Assembly (NCBI RefSeq): GCF_041200175.1
Contig: NZ_CP165727.1
Location: forward strand, 806,001 to 870,000
Direction: 5' to 3'
DNA: 64,000 nt
Origin: Streptomyces sp. R33
Lineage (GTDB): Bacteria > Actinomycetota > Actinomycetes > Streptomycetales > Streptomycetaceae
Below, piece after piece: positions 46,375-55,297 of the stretch. Numbering within the stretch: the stretch's first letter is position 1; the number at the start of each line of letters is the position of its first letter. The notes beneath the pieces were generated by a model. That model worked only from the letters and a program-made list of their open reading frames with translations. It was not told the DNA's origin and searched no databases. A program made the position numbers and the translations under genes.

Positions 46375-47652
46375 CTACCAGGGCAGTTCCCGCACCTGCT
46401 GTACGCACAGCACCACGAACAGCAGCCCGGCTGCCGCCAGCATCGCGTTGCTCAGCAGGCCGTTGCGCCAACCGGCCGGAGTACGCGAGCTGTTGAGCAG
46501 CCACAGCAGGGTGAGGGCCAGGAACGGCATGAAGAACGCGCCGATGACCCCGTAGACGATGACGAGCCCGAACGGCTGGTCGAGGAAGAGCAGGCTGATC
46601 GGCGGGAAAGTCAGCCAGAGCAGGTAGCCCCGGAACGGCAGGGACTTCTCGCGGCTCGTCCCGTCCGGGAGGAGGGCCGGGCGGTACTTCGTGACGAAGT
46701 CGGCGAACATCAGGCTCACGCCGTGCCACACGCCGATCAGCGAGGTGAAGGACGTCGCGAAGAAGCCGACCAGGAAGAGCTTGGCGGTCGGTGTTCCGTA
46801 GCGGTCCGCGAGGATGCCGGTGAGGTCGAGCAGCCCCCGGTCGCCCTTCGCGATCGCCACGCCGGAGGAGTGCAGCAGCTCGGCACCGACGAAGAGCATG
46901 GCCACGACGAAGATGCCGGTGGTGACGTAGGCGACCCGGTTGTCCAGGCGCATCACCTTCATCCAGCCCGCGTCGGTCCAGCCCTTGGCGTTGACCCAGT
47001 AGCCGTAGGCTGCCAGGGTGATCGTGCCGCCGACACCGCCGATGAGACCGAGCGTGTAGATCAGCGAACCGTCCGGGAGGACAGGCGCGAGGCCGGCGAA
47101 GGCGGCGCCGAGGTGCGGCGTGACCCGGACCGCGAGATACACGGTGACGAGGAACATGACGCCGACCAGCACCGTCATGACCTTCTCGAAGACGGCGTAC
47201 CGGTTGAACCACACGAACACCAGACCCACCAGGCCACACAGGACGGCCCAGGCCTTCAGGTCCATGGTGTCCGGGAAGAGCGCGGCGAGCGGCAGGGCGC
47301 TCGAGGACATCGCGGCGGCGCCGTAGACGAAGCCCCAGACGACGACGTACCCGGCGAAGTACACCGTGGTCCAGGATCCGAGGCTGCGCCAGCCGTCGAA
47401 GAGCGTGCGTCCGGTGGCGAGGTGCCAGCGGCCGGCGGCTTCCGCGAGGGAGATCTTGACGAGGCAGCCGATCACCGCCGCCCACAGCAGGGTGTAGCCG
47501 AACTTGCCGCCCGCAACGAGCGTGGCCACGAGGTCGCCGGCTCCCACGCCGGTCGCGGCGACCACGATGCCGGGGCCGATGTAGCGCCAGTTCGCCTTGC
47601 GCGGGGCACTGTTCCCACTCTCCCCCGTGCCGGTCTGCAGGGTCTCCGCCAT
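46375..47652 (-). CDS. Nramp-family transporter lacking the DPGN motif
   Basis: A 425-aa membrane protein with 11 hydrophobic segments. NWRYIGPGIVVAATGVGAGDLVATLVAG corresponds to Nramp TM1, but the metal-binding DPGN is replaced by GAGD. In TM6, LAAYGYWVNAKGW stands where MPHN should be. It therefore belongs to the Nramp-related branch that lacks canonical divalent-metal ligands and may carry another cation or a different solute. It is divergent from the APC permease gene. Convergent with the ArsR gene (35-bp gap). Confidence 0.8.
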   Translation of the reverse strand: MAETLQTGTGESGNSAPRKANWRYIGPGIVVAATGVGAGDLVATLVAGGKFGYTLLWAAVIGCLVKISLAEAAGRWHLATGRTLFDGWRSLGSWTTVYFAGYVVVWGFVYGAAAMSSSALPLAALFPDTMDLKAWAVLCGLVGLVFVWFNRYAVFEKVMTVLVGVMFLVTVYLAVRVTPHLGAAFAGLAPVLPDGSLIYTLGLIGGVGGTITLAAYGYWVNAKGWTDAGWMKVMRLDNRVAYVTTGIFVVAMLFVGAELLHSSGVAIAKGDRGLLDLTGILADRYGTPTAKLFLVGFFATSFTSLIGVWHGVSLMFADFVTKYRPALLPDGTSREKSLPFRGYLLWLTFPPISLLFLDQPFGLVIVYGVIGAFFMPFLALTLLWLLNSSRTPAGWRNGLLSNAMLAAAGLLFVVLCVQQVRELPW

Positions 47653-47817
47653 ACGTCTGCCGCCTTCCCGTTCGCACCTGCGGTGGCCCGGTCACCCAAG
47701 CGGCTCGGCGGCCGCCGCGCAAGAGGCCCTCCCTGGTCACCCAACACAGGCGGCCGCGGGCCCCCGGACAGCGCACGCGCCTCGCGCAGCGACGCCGGGT
47801 GCACGACGATGGGCGGT

Positions 47818-49326
47818 ATGGCCCAGGACAGTGCCGGCGGCGCAGCGGGTGCAGAAATCCCGGACGCGGAGCTCAAACACAACGCGATCGGTTTCCTCGA
47901 CGCGCTCGTCATCGGCCTGAACTCCACCTCGCCCGCCTACTCACTGGCCGCTGTCATCGGGCCGATCGTGGCGCTGGCCGGGATCTACGCGCCCGGCGTG
48001 ATGCTGGCGTCGTTCGTTCCGATGCTGCTGATCGCCGCCGCCTTCTACTACCTCAACAAGGTCGACCAGGACTGCGGGACCACGTTCTCCTGGGTGACAC
48101 GGGCCATGGGCCCCTGGGCGGGCTGGCTCGGCGGCTGGGCGATCACGATGACCGGCGTCCTGGTCATCGGCTCGCTGGCCGACGTCGCCGTCAACTTCGG
48201 CCTGCTCGCCGTCGGCCTCGATTCCTGGGCCGACAACACGGTGATCCGGCAGACCCTCGCCGTCGTGGTGATCCTCGCCATGACCGCCATCTGTGTCATC
48301 GGCACCGAGCTGTCGGCCCACCTCCAGGACATCCTGATCCTCGCCCAGGTCTTCTTCCTCCTGGCCTTCTCGGTGGTGGCCCTCTACCGCGTCTACGCCG
48401 ACACCAGCACCCTCGACTCCATCGAGCCGTCCCTCAGCTGGCTCAACCCCTTCGGCGCGGGCGGCAGCGCCCTCACCGGCGGGCTGCTGCTCGGCGTGTT
48501 CATCTACTGGGGCTGGGAGTCCGCGGTGAACCTCACCGAAGAGGTGAAGGACTCCGCCACGGCGCCGGGCAGGGCCGGGATCTGGTCGACCGTGGTCCTG
48601 TTGGTGACCTACCTGTCCGTGGGCTTCGCCATCGTCGGCTACGCCGGAACCGCCTTCCTCGCCGAGAACGCGGACGAGGAGGAGGCCATCTTCGCCGTGC
48701 TCGCGCACGAGGTGATGGGCGGCTGGGACTGGGTGGTGCTCCTCGCCGTCTGCACGTCCGCGCTCGCCTCGACCCAGACGACGATCATCCCGGCCTCCCG
48801 GACGGCCTTGTCGATGGCCCGGCGGCACGCGCTGCCGCCGGACCTCGCACACATCCACCCGCGGTTCCGGACCCCGGACGTGAGCACGTGGTGGGTCGCC
48901 GGCATCGCCATCGCCTGGTACCTCATCGTCAACCAGATCAGCGAGAACGCCCTCCTGGACTCGCTGACGGCGCTCTCCCTGCTCATCGCCTTCTACTACG
49001 CGCTGACGGGGGTGGCGTGCGCCGTCTACTACCGCCGCCACCTGCTGGAGAACCTGCACAACTTCCTGCTCATCGGCCTCGGGCCGCTGATCGGCGCAGG
49101 TCTGCTGGCCTGGCTGCTGGAGGAGTCGATCGACGACATGTCGAATCCGGAGAACTCGGCCAGCGGGGATTCCTGGTTCGGCCTCGGCCCACCGCTCGTG
49201 ATCGGGATCGGGATCGCCGTGGTCGGCGTGCTGATCATGTGCTTCTGGCGGGTACGGGACGGCAGGTTCTGGCAGGAGCGGCGGGGCGTGGTCGATCCGG
49301 AGCTCGTCCACGGCAGGAAGCAGTAG
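47818..49326 (+). CDS. APC-family amino acid permease
   Basis: A 502-aa transporter of the amino acid-polyamine-organocation superfamily, about 12 membrane segments. Family features are LNSTSPAYSLAAVIGPIVALAGIYAP in TM1, AFYYLNKVDQDCGTTFSWVTRAMGPWAGWLGGW around TM2-3 and FIYWGWESAVNLTEEVKD in TM6. SASGDSWFGLGPPLVIG precedes the last helix. Substrate unknown. ATG 47818 is chosen; ATG 47809, three codons earlier, is possible. Followed 25 bp later by a universal stress protein gene, with which it forms an operon. Confidence 0.86.
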   Translation: MAQDSAGGAAGAEIPDAELKHNAIGFLDALVIGLNSTSPAYSLAAVIGPIVALAGIYAPGVMLASFVPMLLIAAAFYYLNKVDQDCGTTFSWVTRAMGPWAGWLGGWAITMTGVLVIGSLADVAVNFGLLAVGLDSWADNTVIRQTLAVVVILAMTAICVIGTELSAHLQDILILAQVFFLLAFSVVALYRVYADTSTLDSIEPSLSWLNPFGAGGSALTGGLLLGVFIYWGWESAVNLTEEVKDSATAPGRAGIWSTVVLLVTYLSVGFAIVGYAGTAFLAENADEEEAIFAVLAHEVMGGWDWVVLLAVCTSALASTQTTIIPASRTALSMARRHALPPDLAHIHPRFRTPDVSTWWVAGIAIAWYLIVNQISENALLDSLTALSLLIAFYYALTGVACAVYYRRHLLENLHNFLLIGLGPLIGAGLLAWLLEESIDDMSNPENSASGDSWFGLGPPLVIGIGIAVVGVLIMCFWRVRDGRFWQERRGVVDPELVHGRKQ

Positions 49327-49351
49327 CCCCGCGGTCGGGAAGGAGTACCTG

Positions 49352-49780
49352 ATGTCCGTGGTCCTGGGGTACGACGAGTCACCCGGCGCGGAACGGGCCC
49401 TGCAGGTGGCCCTCGAGGTGGCCACCGCCTTCGGCGAACCGCTCGTCCTCGTCTACGGTGCCGCCGCGCCCGGCGCCGCCGGGGAGGAGTACGTGGCGCA
49501 CCGGGAGGCGATCCGGCAGGTGGGGCGCAGCGCCCTCGCGCGGGCCGTCGAGGCCGCCGACGAGGCGGGCGTCCCGTCGACGGTCGAAGTGGTCGACGAG
49601 AAACCGGCCCAGGCCCTGCTCGACGCCGCGGAGCGGCACCGTGCGCGGGTCATCATCGTCGGCAGCTGGGGGGACAGCCCGATCCGCGGCGCCCTGCTGG
49701 GCTCCACCCCGCACAAACTGCTGCACCTGTCGCCGGTCCCGGTGCTGTGCGTGCCGACGCGGGGCGACACCGAGGAGTAG
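49352..49780 (+). CDS. universal stress protein (UspA family)
   Basis: A 142-aa UspA-fold protein. SVVLGYDESPGAERALQVAL is the first strand and ATP-site Asp. The nucleotide-binding signature GSWGDSPIRGALLGSTPHKLL (G-x2-G-x9-G-S/T) is intact, so ATP binding is likely, and the last strand is SPVPVLCVPT. It is a soluble stress or membrane-transport-linked protein; pairing with APC permeases is common, suggesting it senses energy state for the transporter. GGAAGGAG precedes the ATG. Confidence 0.88.
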   Translation: MSVVLGYDESPGAERALQVALEVATAFGEPLVLVYGAAAPGAAGEEYVAHREAIRQVGRSALARAVEAADEAGVPSTVEVVDEKPAQALLDAAERHRARVIIVGSWGDSPIRGALLGSTPHKLLHLSPVPVLCVPTRGDTEE

Positions 49781-49798
49781 GCGCACGGGGCGGCGCGT

Positions 49799-49812
49799 CA
49801 CAGGGCCCTGTG
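49799..49812. terminator. palindrome between convergent genes
   Basis: CACAGGG-CCCTGTG is a perfect 14-bp palindrome six bases before the stop of the minus-strand VOC gene and 19 bp after the UspA stop. With no loop it is a weak hairpin alone, but may act as a bidirectional end. Confidence 0.35.
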
Positions 49813-49818
49813 CCTGAC

Positions 49819-50199
49819 CTACATCCCGTTCGGCTGGAGCACGGAGAGGATGTTCCCGGCCGGGTCCTTGAACCATGCGATCGCGGGGCCGGGCGTCTCC
49901 CGGGCGATTCCCTTGGCGTCCTGGTCGAACGCCTCGTACCGCTCGAACGTCACGCCGCGGGACGCCAGTTCATCGACGGCCTGGTCGATGTCGTCCACGG
50001 GGAAGTTCAAAACCGTGAAGGTCGCGGCCTCGTGATTCTCCTTCGGGTACAGCATGACATCGGTGTTCCCCGCAAGGTGCAGGGTCAACAGGCCGTTCTC
50101 CTCGGACACCCGCAGTCCGAGCGTCTCGCCGTAGAAGCCCTTGGCGCCCTCGATGTCGTCCACCGAGTAGCCGCTGAATCCCTTGCTGTCTCCCAGCAT
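49819..50199 (-). CDS. VOC family protein
   Basis: A 126-aa single VOC/glyoxalase module pair. [31 protein letters not shown] is the first half; [29 protein letters not shown] is the second; [15 protein letters not shown] is the final metal-ligand strand (usually DPxGN). Probable small-molecule-binding or isomerase protein, substrate unknown. ATG 50199 begins the domain; the frame is open 10 codons upstream. Confidence 0.82.
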   Translation of the reverse strand: MLGDSKGFSGYSVDDIEGAKGFYGETLGLRVSEENGLLTLHLAGNTDVMLYPKENHEAATFTVLNFPVDDIDQAVDELASRGVTFERYEAFDQDAKGIARETPGPAIAWFKDPAGNILSVLQPNGM

Positions 50200-50319
50200 G
50201 GTGGTCGCCCTCCGTTCGCCGCAGCTCATCCGGCATCGGCCCCCTGGCTCCAGTGTCCCTCCGGTCGCCCCAGGCCGCCCGGCGGCCCGAGGCGACCGGG
50301 AGCGGGCGGCTCGCCCCGG

Positions 50320-51264
50320 TCACTCCTGCGCCCCCGGCAACTCCGCCAGCCGGTCAGCGGCCGCATCGGCGTTGTGGCGCGCCGCACCCGCCGCGCGGGC
50401 GGCGTCCCTGACCGGGCCGGTGGCCTCGGCCAGGGCGCGCCGTGCTTCGGTCCGTCCGGTCCGCGCCCCGCGCAGCTGCCGTTCCAGCTCGGCGACCCGG
50501 GCATCGGCTTCGGCCAGCGCCTGTTCGTGGTCGCGCTGCCCCCGTTCGGCCTCGCGCAGCTCCGCCTCCCGTGCCGTGGCCTCGGCCCCGGTCTCCTCGG
50601 CCTTGCGGCGGGCCTGTTCGTGCCGGGCCCGGCGCTGCTCCGCCGCGCGGGAGGGCTTCGGCGTCGACTTCGGCTTCGGCTTCGGCTTCGGCTTCGGCTT
50701 CGGCTTCGGCGGGGCTTCGGTCCGGGTGACGGCGGGCTGCAGGCGTACGGGGGCCGTGGCGGGAAGGCCCGTGAAACCGACCGGCGGGGTCAGCGCAGTG
50801 GCCAGGCGTCCGCTCGACCACTGCTCGGCGGCGTCCGGATCGGCGAGCGCGGCGTGGAGGGTCTGCTCCACCTCGTGCGCGACGCTCTCGCTGACCGCCT
50901 GGCCCTCCGCCTCGGCCAGTTGCCGGGCGGTGCGCGCCAGTGCGGCGACCACCACGTGCCGCTGATGGGACAGGTCCTTCAGCTGGGTGCCGTCCAGCGA
51001 CCGGTGGGCCCGGCGCAGCGCTGCGCCGAGCTCGAGGAAGGCGGCCACCTCCTTCGGGCGCCGCCGCACCAGCAGGTTCGAGGCGAACGCCGCCCGTGTG
51101 GGGCGCCGCAGCCCCGCGATGGCCCTGGCCGCCTGCGCCTGCCCGTCCTTCCGGGCCTTGGCCGCCCGCTCGTCCCGGACCTCGGTGAACCGGGCCGGGA
51201 CCAGCCCGTACAGCTCGTCGGCCACCGCATCCACATCAGCATCGACGTCCACGACATCCACCAT
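50320..51264 (-). CDS. coiled-coil protein with Lys-Pro repeat
   Basis: A 314-aa protein of unknown function. It starts MVDVVDVDADVDAVADELYGLVPARFTEVRDERAAKARKDG, a helix common to a Streptomyces family. The centre contains about eight Lys-Pro dipeptides (from hexamer DNA repeats), and the C-terminal 110 residues are a Glu/Arg/Ala-rich coiled coil (RRARHEQARRKAEETGAEATAREAELREAERGQRDHE). Probably structural or DNA-associated. ATG 51264 is used; a GTG three codons earlier is also in frame. 23 bp upstream lies the HEAT-like gene end on the same strand. Confidence 0.65.
   Translation of the reverse strand: MVDVVDVDADVDAVADELYGLVPARFTEVRDERAAKARKDGQAQAARAIAGLRRPTRAAFASNLLVRRRPKEVAAFLELGAALRRAHRSLDGTQLKDLSHQRHVVVAALARTARQLAEAEGQAVSESVAHEVEQTLHAALADPDAAEQWSSGRLATALTPPVGFTGLPATAPVRLQPAVTRTEAPPKPKPKPKPKPKPKSTPKPSRAAEQRRARHEQARRKAEETGAEATAREAELREAERGQRDHEQALAEADARVAELERQLRGARTGRTEARRALAEATGPVRDAARAAGAARHNADAAADRLAELPGAQE
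50667..50711 (-). repeat. CGGCTT hexamer tandem array (Lys-Pro codons)
   Basis: About seven in-phase CGGCTT/CTTCGG hexamers encode the Lys-Pro run of the coiled-coil protein. Slippage would alter linker length by two residues per unit. Confidence 0.8.
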
Positions 51265-51287
51265 GACGCACACCGGGTCCTGCGGCG

Positions 51288-52709
51288 TTACGGGCGCCGC
51301 CCGGCCAGTACGTCGCGCAGTCGGCGGGCTTCCCGTACCGACTGCGCCGAGCCCGGCCGCGCAGCCAGCGCATCGACCTCGGCGACGGAGCCACGCGCGG
51401 CGCAGCCCTGCGCACAGTCCGCGGCCAACGCCAGCAGCGGCACGTACGGCCGGGCCACGGCTCCCGACTGCACCGCCGCCAGCAGCCCGGGCAGCATCGC
51501 AGCCAGCACGGGCCACACCGCGCCGGCACCGGCACCGGCACCGGCGGCGCGGGCCAGCGACTCCGTCACCACCGGCAGCCGCAGGGTGCCCAGCAGCACC
51601 AGCCGGGCCAGCTCACCGCCCAGCAGCACGCCCTCCAGGCCGCCCTGCGCGGCCAGGACCAGCAAGGCCTCGACGGCCGCCTCCCGGTCGGCGTCGGGGC
51701 GCGCGCCGAGCCCGTACGCCAGGGCCAGATGGACGGCGGGTCCGGCCGGGCCCGGGCTCTGCGCCAGCGCGGGCAGGAACTCGGGGCTGCCCGCCCCGTC
51801 CTGGTCGGCCGTGGCCGCGACCTCCGTCAACAGCCGGGCCGCCACGATCTCGGGATGCCACGGCAGTGCGGCGGCGGCATGCCGCTCCCGGTGCCCCAGC
51901 AGCAGATGGTTGCAGCCGATCAGCGGCTCGAAGCCCCGGAACAGCGACCAGAACCCCCGGGGGAAGTCACCCCGCCCGTCCAGGGGTTCGGTCCCGACGA
52001 GGACCCGGCGCCCCACCCGGGCCCCGTACCGGCGGCTCGGCCGCTGCGGCGCACCCGGCTCCCGCACCACGGCCGCACCCGGCTGCGGCAGCCCGCCCGC
52101 GCGCAGCCATGCGGCGATGCGCGGGCCCTCGGGCAGCGCCAGCTCGGCCGCCGCGCGCACGACGTCCTCGTCGGCGGGGCCGCCACAGCAGCGCAGCAGC
52201 GCCTGCCCCAGGTCGGCGGGCCCCGGCCGGGCGCCTTCCTGCTCGTACTCGGTGAGCCGCATGACCAGGTCGTACGGGTCCACGGCGCCGTCGGCCCGGC
52301 TCGGCGTGGCCAGCAGCATCGGCACGGTCTCGCCGTGCCGCAGCCACCCGCAGATCTCCGCGATCCGTGCGCCGACCACGTGGAGGACCGCCTCGTGCTG
52401 GCAGGTCTCCAGCCATGACCCGGCCTCACGCCGGTCCGCCACCGCCCGCTCCTCGACCGGCTCTGCGGCGCACCGTACGACGGCCAGCAGCCGCGCGGCG
52501 GCGCGCACCCGCGGCTGATGCACACCACCCCAGCGCTCCACGACCGGGCGCAGCGCCTCTGCGAGCGCTGCTCGATCCCGTCCGGCCCACCGGACCACGG
52601 CATCGAGCAGCGCTTCGTACGCCGTCACGGTTCCGCCGTCCCCGTCGATCAGCTCCGCGGCCGATCCCGCCACCACGGCGAGCGGCGCGGGTACGGCTTC
52701 CTCGGCCAC
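51288..52709 (-). CDS. DUF6493-like helical repeat protein
   Basis: A 473-aa protein, almost entirely alpha-helical and Ala/Leu/Arg-rich, resembling the C-terminal part of DUF6493-type HEAT-like proteins. Recognisable stretches are GFEPLIGCNHLLLGHRERHAAAALPWHPEIVAARLLTEVA, AEALLVLAAQGGLEGVLLGGELA and WPVLAAMLPGLLAAVQ. Full-length family proteins are longer, so this could be a short form. Beginning with GTG 52709; the open frame upstream is antisense to the divergent gene. Protein-protein scaffold is the likely role. Confidence 0.6.
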   Translation of the reverse strand: MAEEAVPAPLAVVAGSAAELIDGDGGTVTAYEALLDAVVRWAGRDRAALAEALRPVVERWGGVHQPRVRAAARLLAVVRCAAEPVEERAVADRREAGSWLETCQHEAVLHVVGARIAEICGWLRHGETVPMLLATPSRADGAVDPYDLVMRLTEYEQEGARPGPADLGQALLRCCGGPADEDVVRAAAELALPEGPRIAAWLRAGGLPQPGAAVVREPGAPQRPSRRYGARVGRRVLVGTEPLDGRGDFPRGFWSLFRGFEPLIGCNHLLLGHRERHAAAALPWHPEIVAARLLTEVAATADQDGAGSPEFLPALAQSPGPAGPAVHLALAYGLGARPDADREAAVEALLVLAAQGGLEGVLLGGELARLVLLGTLRLPVVTESLARAAGAGAGAGAVWPVLAAMLPGLLAAVQSGAVARPYVPLLALAADCAQGCAARGSVAEVDALAARPGSAQSVREARRLRDVLAGRRP

Positions 52710-52901
52710 GTGCCCCACCTGTTCCCCTTCCCCCTGTCCGCCCGGACCTCGGCCGGCGCGCGAGGATAACAAGCCCGGCAGGGTGTGGAAGCGGAGCAGG
52801 AACCGGCCTGCGGCAGGCGGTCCGTGCCGCCAGGAGCCCCCGCCCACGACGCCCCCAGTGGCCGCCCCGGCGCGGCGCCTCCGGTGCGGGAAGATCGCCT
52901 C

Positions 52902-53504
52902 ATGGACGATTTCGTACGCTTCACCCGCACCTGGCACGTCTGGGCCAGCAAGGGATACGACACCGCTTGGGGGGAGTTCGAGGGAGACCGGCTCCACGCG
53001 CGTGGCCGGGCAATCGCCCTGGAGGGCGGCCCCTACTGGGTCGGCTACCGGCTCGAGACCGGGCCGCGCTTCGTCACCCGTTCGCTGCACGTCAGCGTGG
53101 AGGGGCCGGGCCATGCGAAGCGCGAACTCGCGCTGTGCCGCGACGACGAAGGGCGGTGGACGGTCGACGGGCAGGCGCGTGCCGAGTTCGACGGCGCCCT
53201 CGACTGCGACCTCGGTCTCTGCCCCCTGACCAACACCATGCCCGTACGCCGCCACGGGCTCCACCTCGCCGGTGAACAGGTCCCCGAGCAGCAGTTCCTG
53301 ATGGCCTGGGTGGCCGTACCGGAACTGACCGTAACCCCGTCCACGCAGACGTACACCCCGCTCGGCGGTCACCGGGTGCGGTACACCTCCGACGGCTTCC
53401 GCAGTGACGTGGAGTTCGACAGCACCGGACTCGTCCTCGACTACCCGGGGCTGGCCACCACCCACCTGGGTGACGACGGCACATACCGCGACAACGGAAG
53501 CTGA
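52902..53504 (+). CDS. putative glycolipid-binding family protein (DUF1089-like)
   Basis: A 200-aa beta-rich protein of the glycolipid-binding family. Family marks are LEGGPYWVGYRLETGPRFVTRSLHVSVEG, WTVDGQARAEFDGALDCDLGLCPLTNTMPVRR, and VPELTVTPSTQTYTPLG with the closing VRYTSDGFRSDVEFDSTGLVLDYPGLA. No signal peptide, so cytosolic. The family's ligand is inferred from structure, not proven. ATG 52902 is the domain start. Convergent with the Rieske gene across a terminator. Confidence 0.82.
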   Translation: MDDFVRFTRTWHVWASKGYDTAWGEFEGDRLHARGRAIALEGGPYWVGYRLETGPRFVTRSLHVSVEGPGHAKRELALCRDDEGRWTVDGQARAEFDGALDCDLGLCPLTNTMPVRRHGLHLAGEQVPEQQFLMAWVAVPELTVTPSTQTYTPLGGHRVRYTSDGFRSDVEFDSTGLVLDYPGLATTHLGDDGTYRDNGS

Positions 53505-53521
53505 CGTCGAGCGGCGCGGGC

Positions 53522-53556
53522 GTCCGCCGCCGGGCTCGGCGAGTCCGGCGGCGGAC
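53522..53556. terminator. bidirectional hairpin terminator
   Basis: GTCCGCCGCCGG (53522-53533) pairs perfectly with CCGGCGGCGGAC (53545-53556), loop of 11 nt. It is shared by the convergent DUF1089-like and Rieske genes. Confidence 0.8.
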
Positions 53557-53560
53557 CGGT

Positions 53561-54016
53561 TCAGGCGAGGGAGATCTTGTCGCCCTCCACCGATATCTTC
53601 GCCGCCGCCAGCGGACGGGTGGCGGGGCCGCCGGCGACCGTGCCGTCCGCGATCTTGAAGAGGCTCTGGTGGCAGGGGCAGACGATGTTTCCGTCCTTCA
53701 CCGTCGCGACCGAGCAGCCCTGATGCGTACAAGTCGCCGAGAAGGCCTTGAACTGACCCGCCATCGGCTGGGTGACCACCACCTTCTGGTCCTTGAACAC
53801 CTTGCCGCCGCCGACCGGGATCTCCGACGTCTGCGCGAGCGCCTGCCCGCCTCCTGCGCCGCCGCCGCTGCCACCGCCCGCCGAGGGTGCGGCGGCCGGC
53901 GCGTTGTCGGCTGCCGCCTCCGACCCGCCGTCGTTGCCGCAGCCGCTCAGGACGGTGCCTGCCAGCGTGGCGGCGCCCGCCGCGAGAACCGTGCGCCGAC
54001 GCGTGGTGTCACCCAT
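53561..54016 (-). CDS. Tat-exported Rieske [2Fe-2S] lipoprotein
   Basis: A 151-aa lipoprotein. The leader has a twin-Arg motif (TTRRRTVLAAGAAT) and lipobox LSGC (Cys26), so it should be exported folded and anchored outside the cell. After a Gly/Ala linker, the Rieske signature is complete: CTHQGC (Cys96, His98, Cys101) and CPCHQS (Cys113, Cys115, His116), giving a [2Fe-2S] centre plus disulfide. It is an electron carrier for an unknown partner. It is divergent from the DoxX gene, a plausible redox partner. Confidence 0.88.
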   Translation of the reverse strand: MGDTTRRRTVLAAGAATLAGTVLSGCGNDGGSEAAADNAPAAAPSAGGGSGGGAGGGQALAQTSEIPVGGGKVFKDQKVVVTQPMAGQFKAFSATCTHQGCSVATVKDGNIVCPCHQSLFKIADGTVAGGPATRPLAAAKISVEGDKISLA

Positions 54017-54167
54017 GGCCGTATCTCCTTCTCGTACCGGAAGCGGACCGGAGCATCCCTTGCCACTCCAGCCTCAGCAGGAACACGCAGGGAAGCGGCG
54101 GGCGGTTCAACGCGTCCCTCACGAATTTCCGGGCGAACCGGAGCCCGGGTTCCTGCGTGTCCAGGGT

Positions 54168-54698
54168 GTGACTACGACATCCTCCGACCTGCGCACCCGA
54201 GCGGCCGAGTACGCACTCCTGCCGCTGCGTCTCTTCCTCGGCATCACCTTCGTCTACGCCGGTCTGGACAAGCTGACCGACGCGGCATTCCTGTCCGCTG
54301 CCGGTGACGGCTCGATCGGACAGCAGATGGAAGCGGTACGGGACTCGGCCGCCCTGCCCGGACTGATCGAACTCTCCTCGCAGAACCCGGTGGGTTTCGG
54401 CATCGCGATGGCCCTCGGTGAACTGGCCGTCGGGCTGGGGGCCCTGGCGGGGCTGCTGACCCGGGTCGCCGCCCTCGGCGGCGCCCTGATCTCGCTGAGC
54501 CTGTGGCTGACCATCAGCTGGCCGACCACCCCGTACTACTACGGCAACGACCTGGCGTACCTGATGGCCTGGACGCCGCTGATCCTCGCGGGAGCCCCTG
54601 CGCTCTCGCTCGACGCGCTGCTGCACCGTCGGCGGCGCCGGCCGGCGTCGGCGCACGCGAGGTCCGGACGGAACCCGGCCACCGCCGTCCCGTCCTGA
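54168..54698 (+). CDS. DoxX family membrane protein
   Basis: A 176-aa four-TM membrane protein of the DoxX/SURF4 type. ALLPLRLFLGITFVYAGLDKLTD is TM1 with the typical 'xxGxxFxxxGxxKL', then NPVGFGIAMALGELAVGLGALAGLLTRVAALGGALISLSLWLT and YYGNDLAYLMAWTPLILAGA. Members serve quinone-linked thiosulfate oxidation or other redox functions, often with a Rieske or thioredoxin protein. GTG 54168 is the only sensible start; the ribosome site is poor. Divergent from the Rieske lipoprotein, spacer 151 bp. Confidence 0.8.
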   Translation: MTTTSSDLRTRAAEYALLPLRLFLGITFVYAGLDKLTDAAFLSAAGDGSIGQQMEAVRDSAALPGLIELSSQNPVGFGIAMALGELAVGLGALAGLLTRVAALGGALISLSLWLTISWPTTPYYYGNDLAYLMAWTPLILAGAPALSLDALLHRRRRRPASAHARSGRNPATAVPS

Positions 54699-54720
54699 AC
54701 CACCGGGAACCCCACTCAGG

Positions 54721-55188
54721 TCAGGCTCCGTCAAGCCCCTTGCCGCGGCGCGGCGGTGCGGCGTCGAGCAGGGCCCATACCCGGCGCCCGTCGGGCCCGA
54801 CGTCGCTGCCGCAGCTGACGACCGTACGCAAGGCTGCGAGTTCGGTGAGGACGGCGCCCGCGTCGGGAGCGGAGCCGGCGACGTGGCTGAGGGCGACGGC
54901 GAGGATGCGGTGGTCCTGATCGGCGAGGTGGACGCTGATCCGTTTGCCGCCGTCGGCGACCGCCGCGTCGACGAGACGCCGTACGGCGGCTTCGAGATCC
55001 GGCTCGTCGAGGTGTGCGTACCCCCAGGACCGGACCGTGGCCGTTGCCCGGGCACCGGCTTTCCCCGCGGCCCACGGGTCCGCGCGGAACGCCAGCCCGG
55101 CGGTCTGCCGGTTGCGGATCTCCATCCGCGGGCGGGCCCGGTCCGGTGACGCGTTCGACCCGCCCGCCTCAGCCGGTGTCGTAGTCAT
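54721..55188 (-). CDS. hypothetical protein, 155 aa
   Basis: Not recognised with certainty. The order ATATVRSWGYAHLDEPDLEAAVRRLVDAAVADGGKRISVHLADQDHRILAVALSH, then ELAALRTVVSCGSDVGPDGRRVWALLD recalls RsbW/SpoIIAB-like anti-sigma folds, but the ATP-binding G-boxes are not clear. No signal or membrane segment. ATG 55188 is the only likely start. Convergent with DoxX gene (22 bp). Confidence 0.5.
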   Translation of the reverse strand: MTTTPAEAGGSNASPDRARPRMEIRNRQTAGLAFRADPWAAGKAGARATATVRSWGYAHLDEPDLEAAVRRLVDAAVADGGKRISVHLADQDHRILAVALSHVAGSAPDAGAVLTELAALRTVVSCGSDVGPDGRRVWALLDAAPPRRGKGLDGA

Positions 55189-55297
55189 GTGAACACGCTA
55201 CGCGCACGGACGGACTCTCCGAAAGGCCCGCAGGACCAGCGGGGTTGGCGGACGGCGGAGCCGCGGCCGCACGCACAGGGGTACGGCCGCACCTCGA

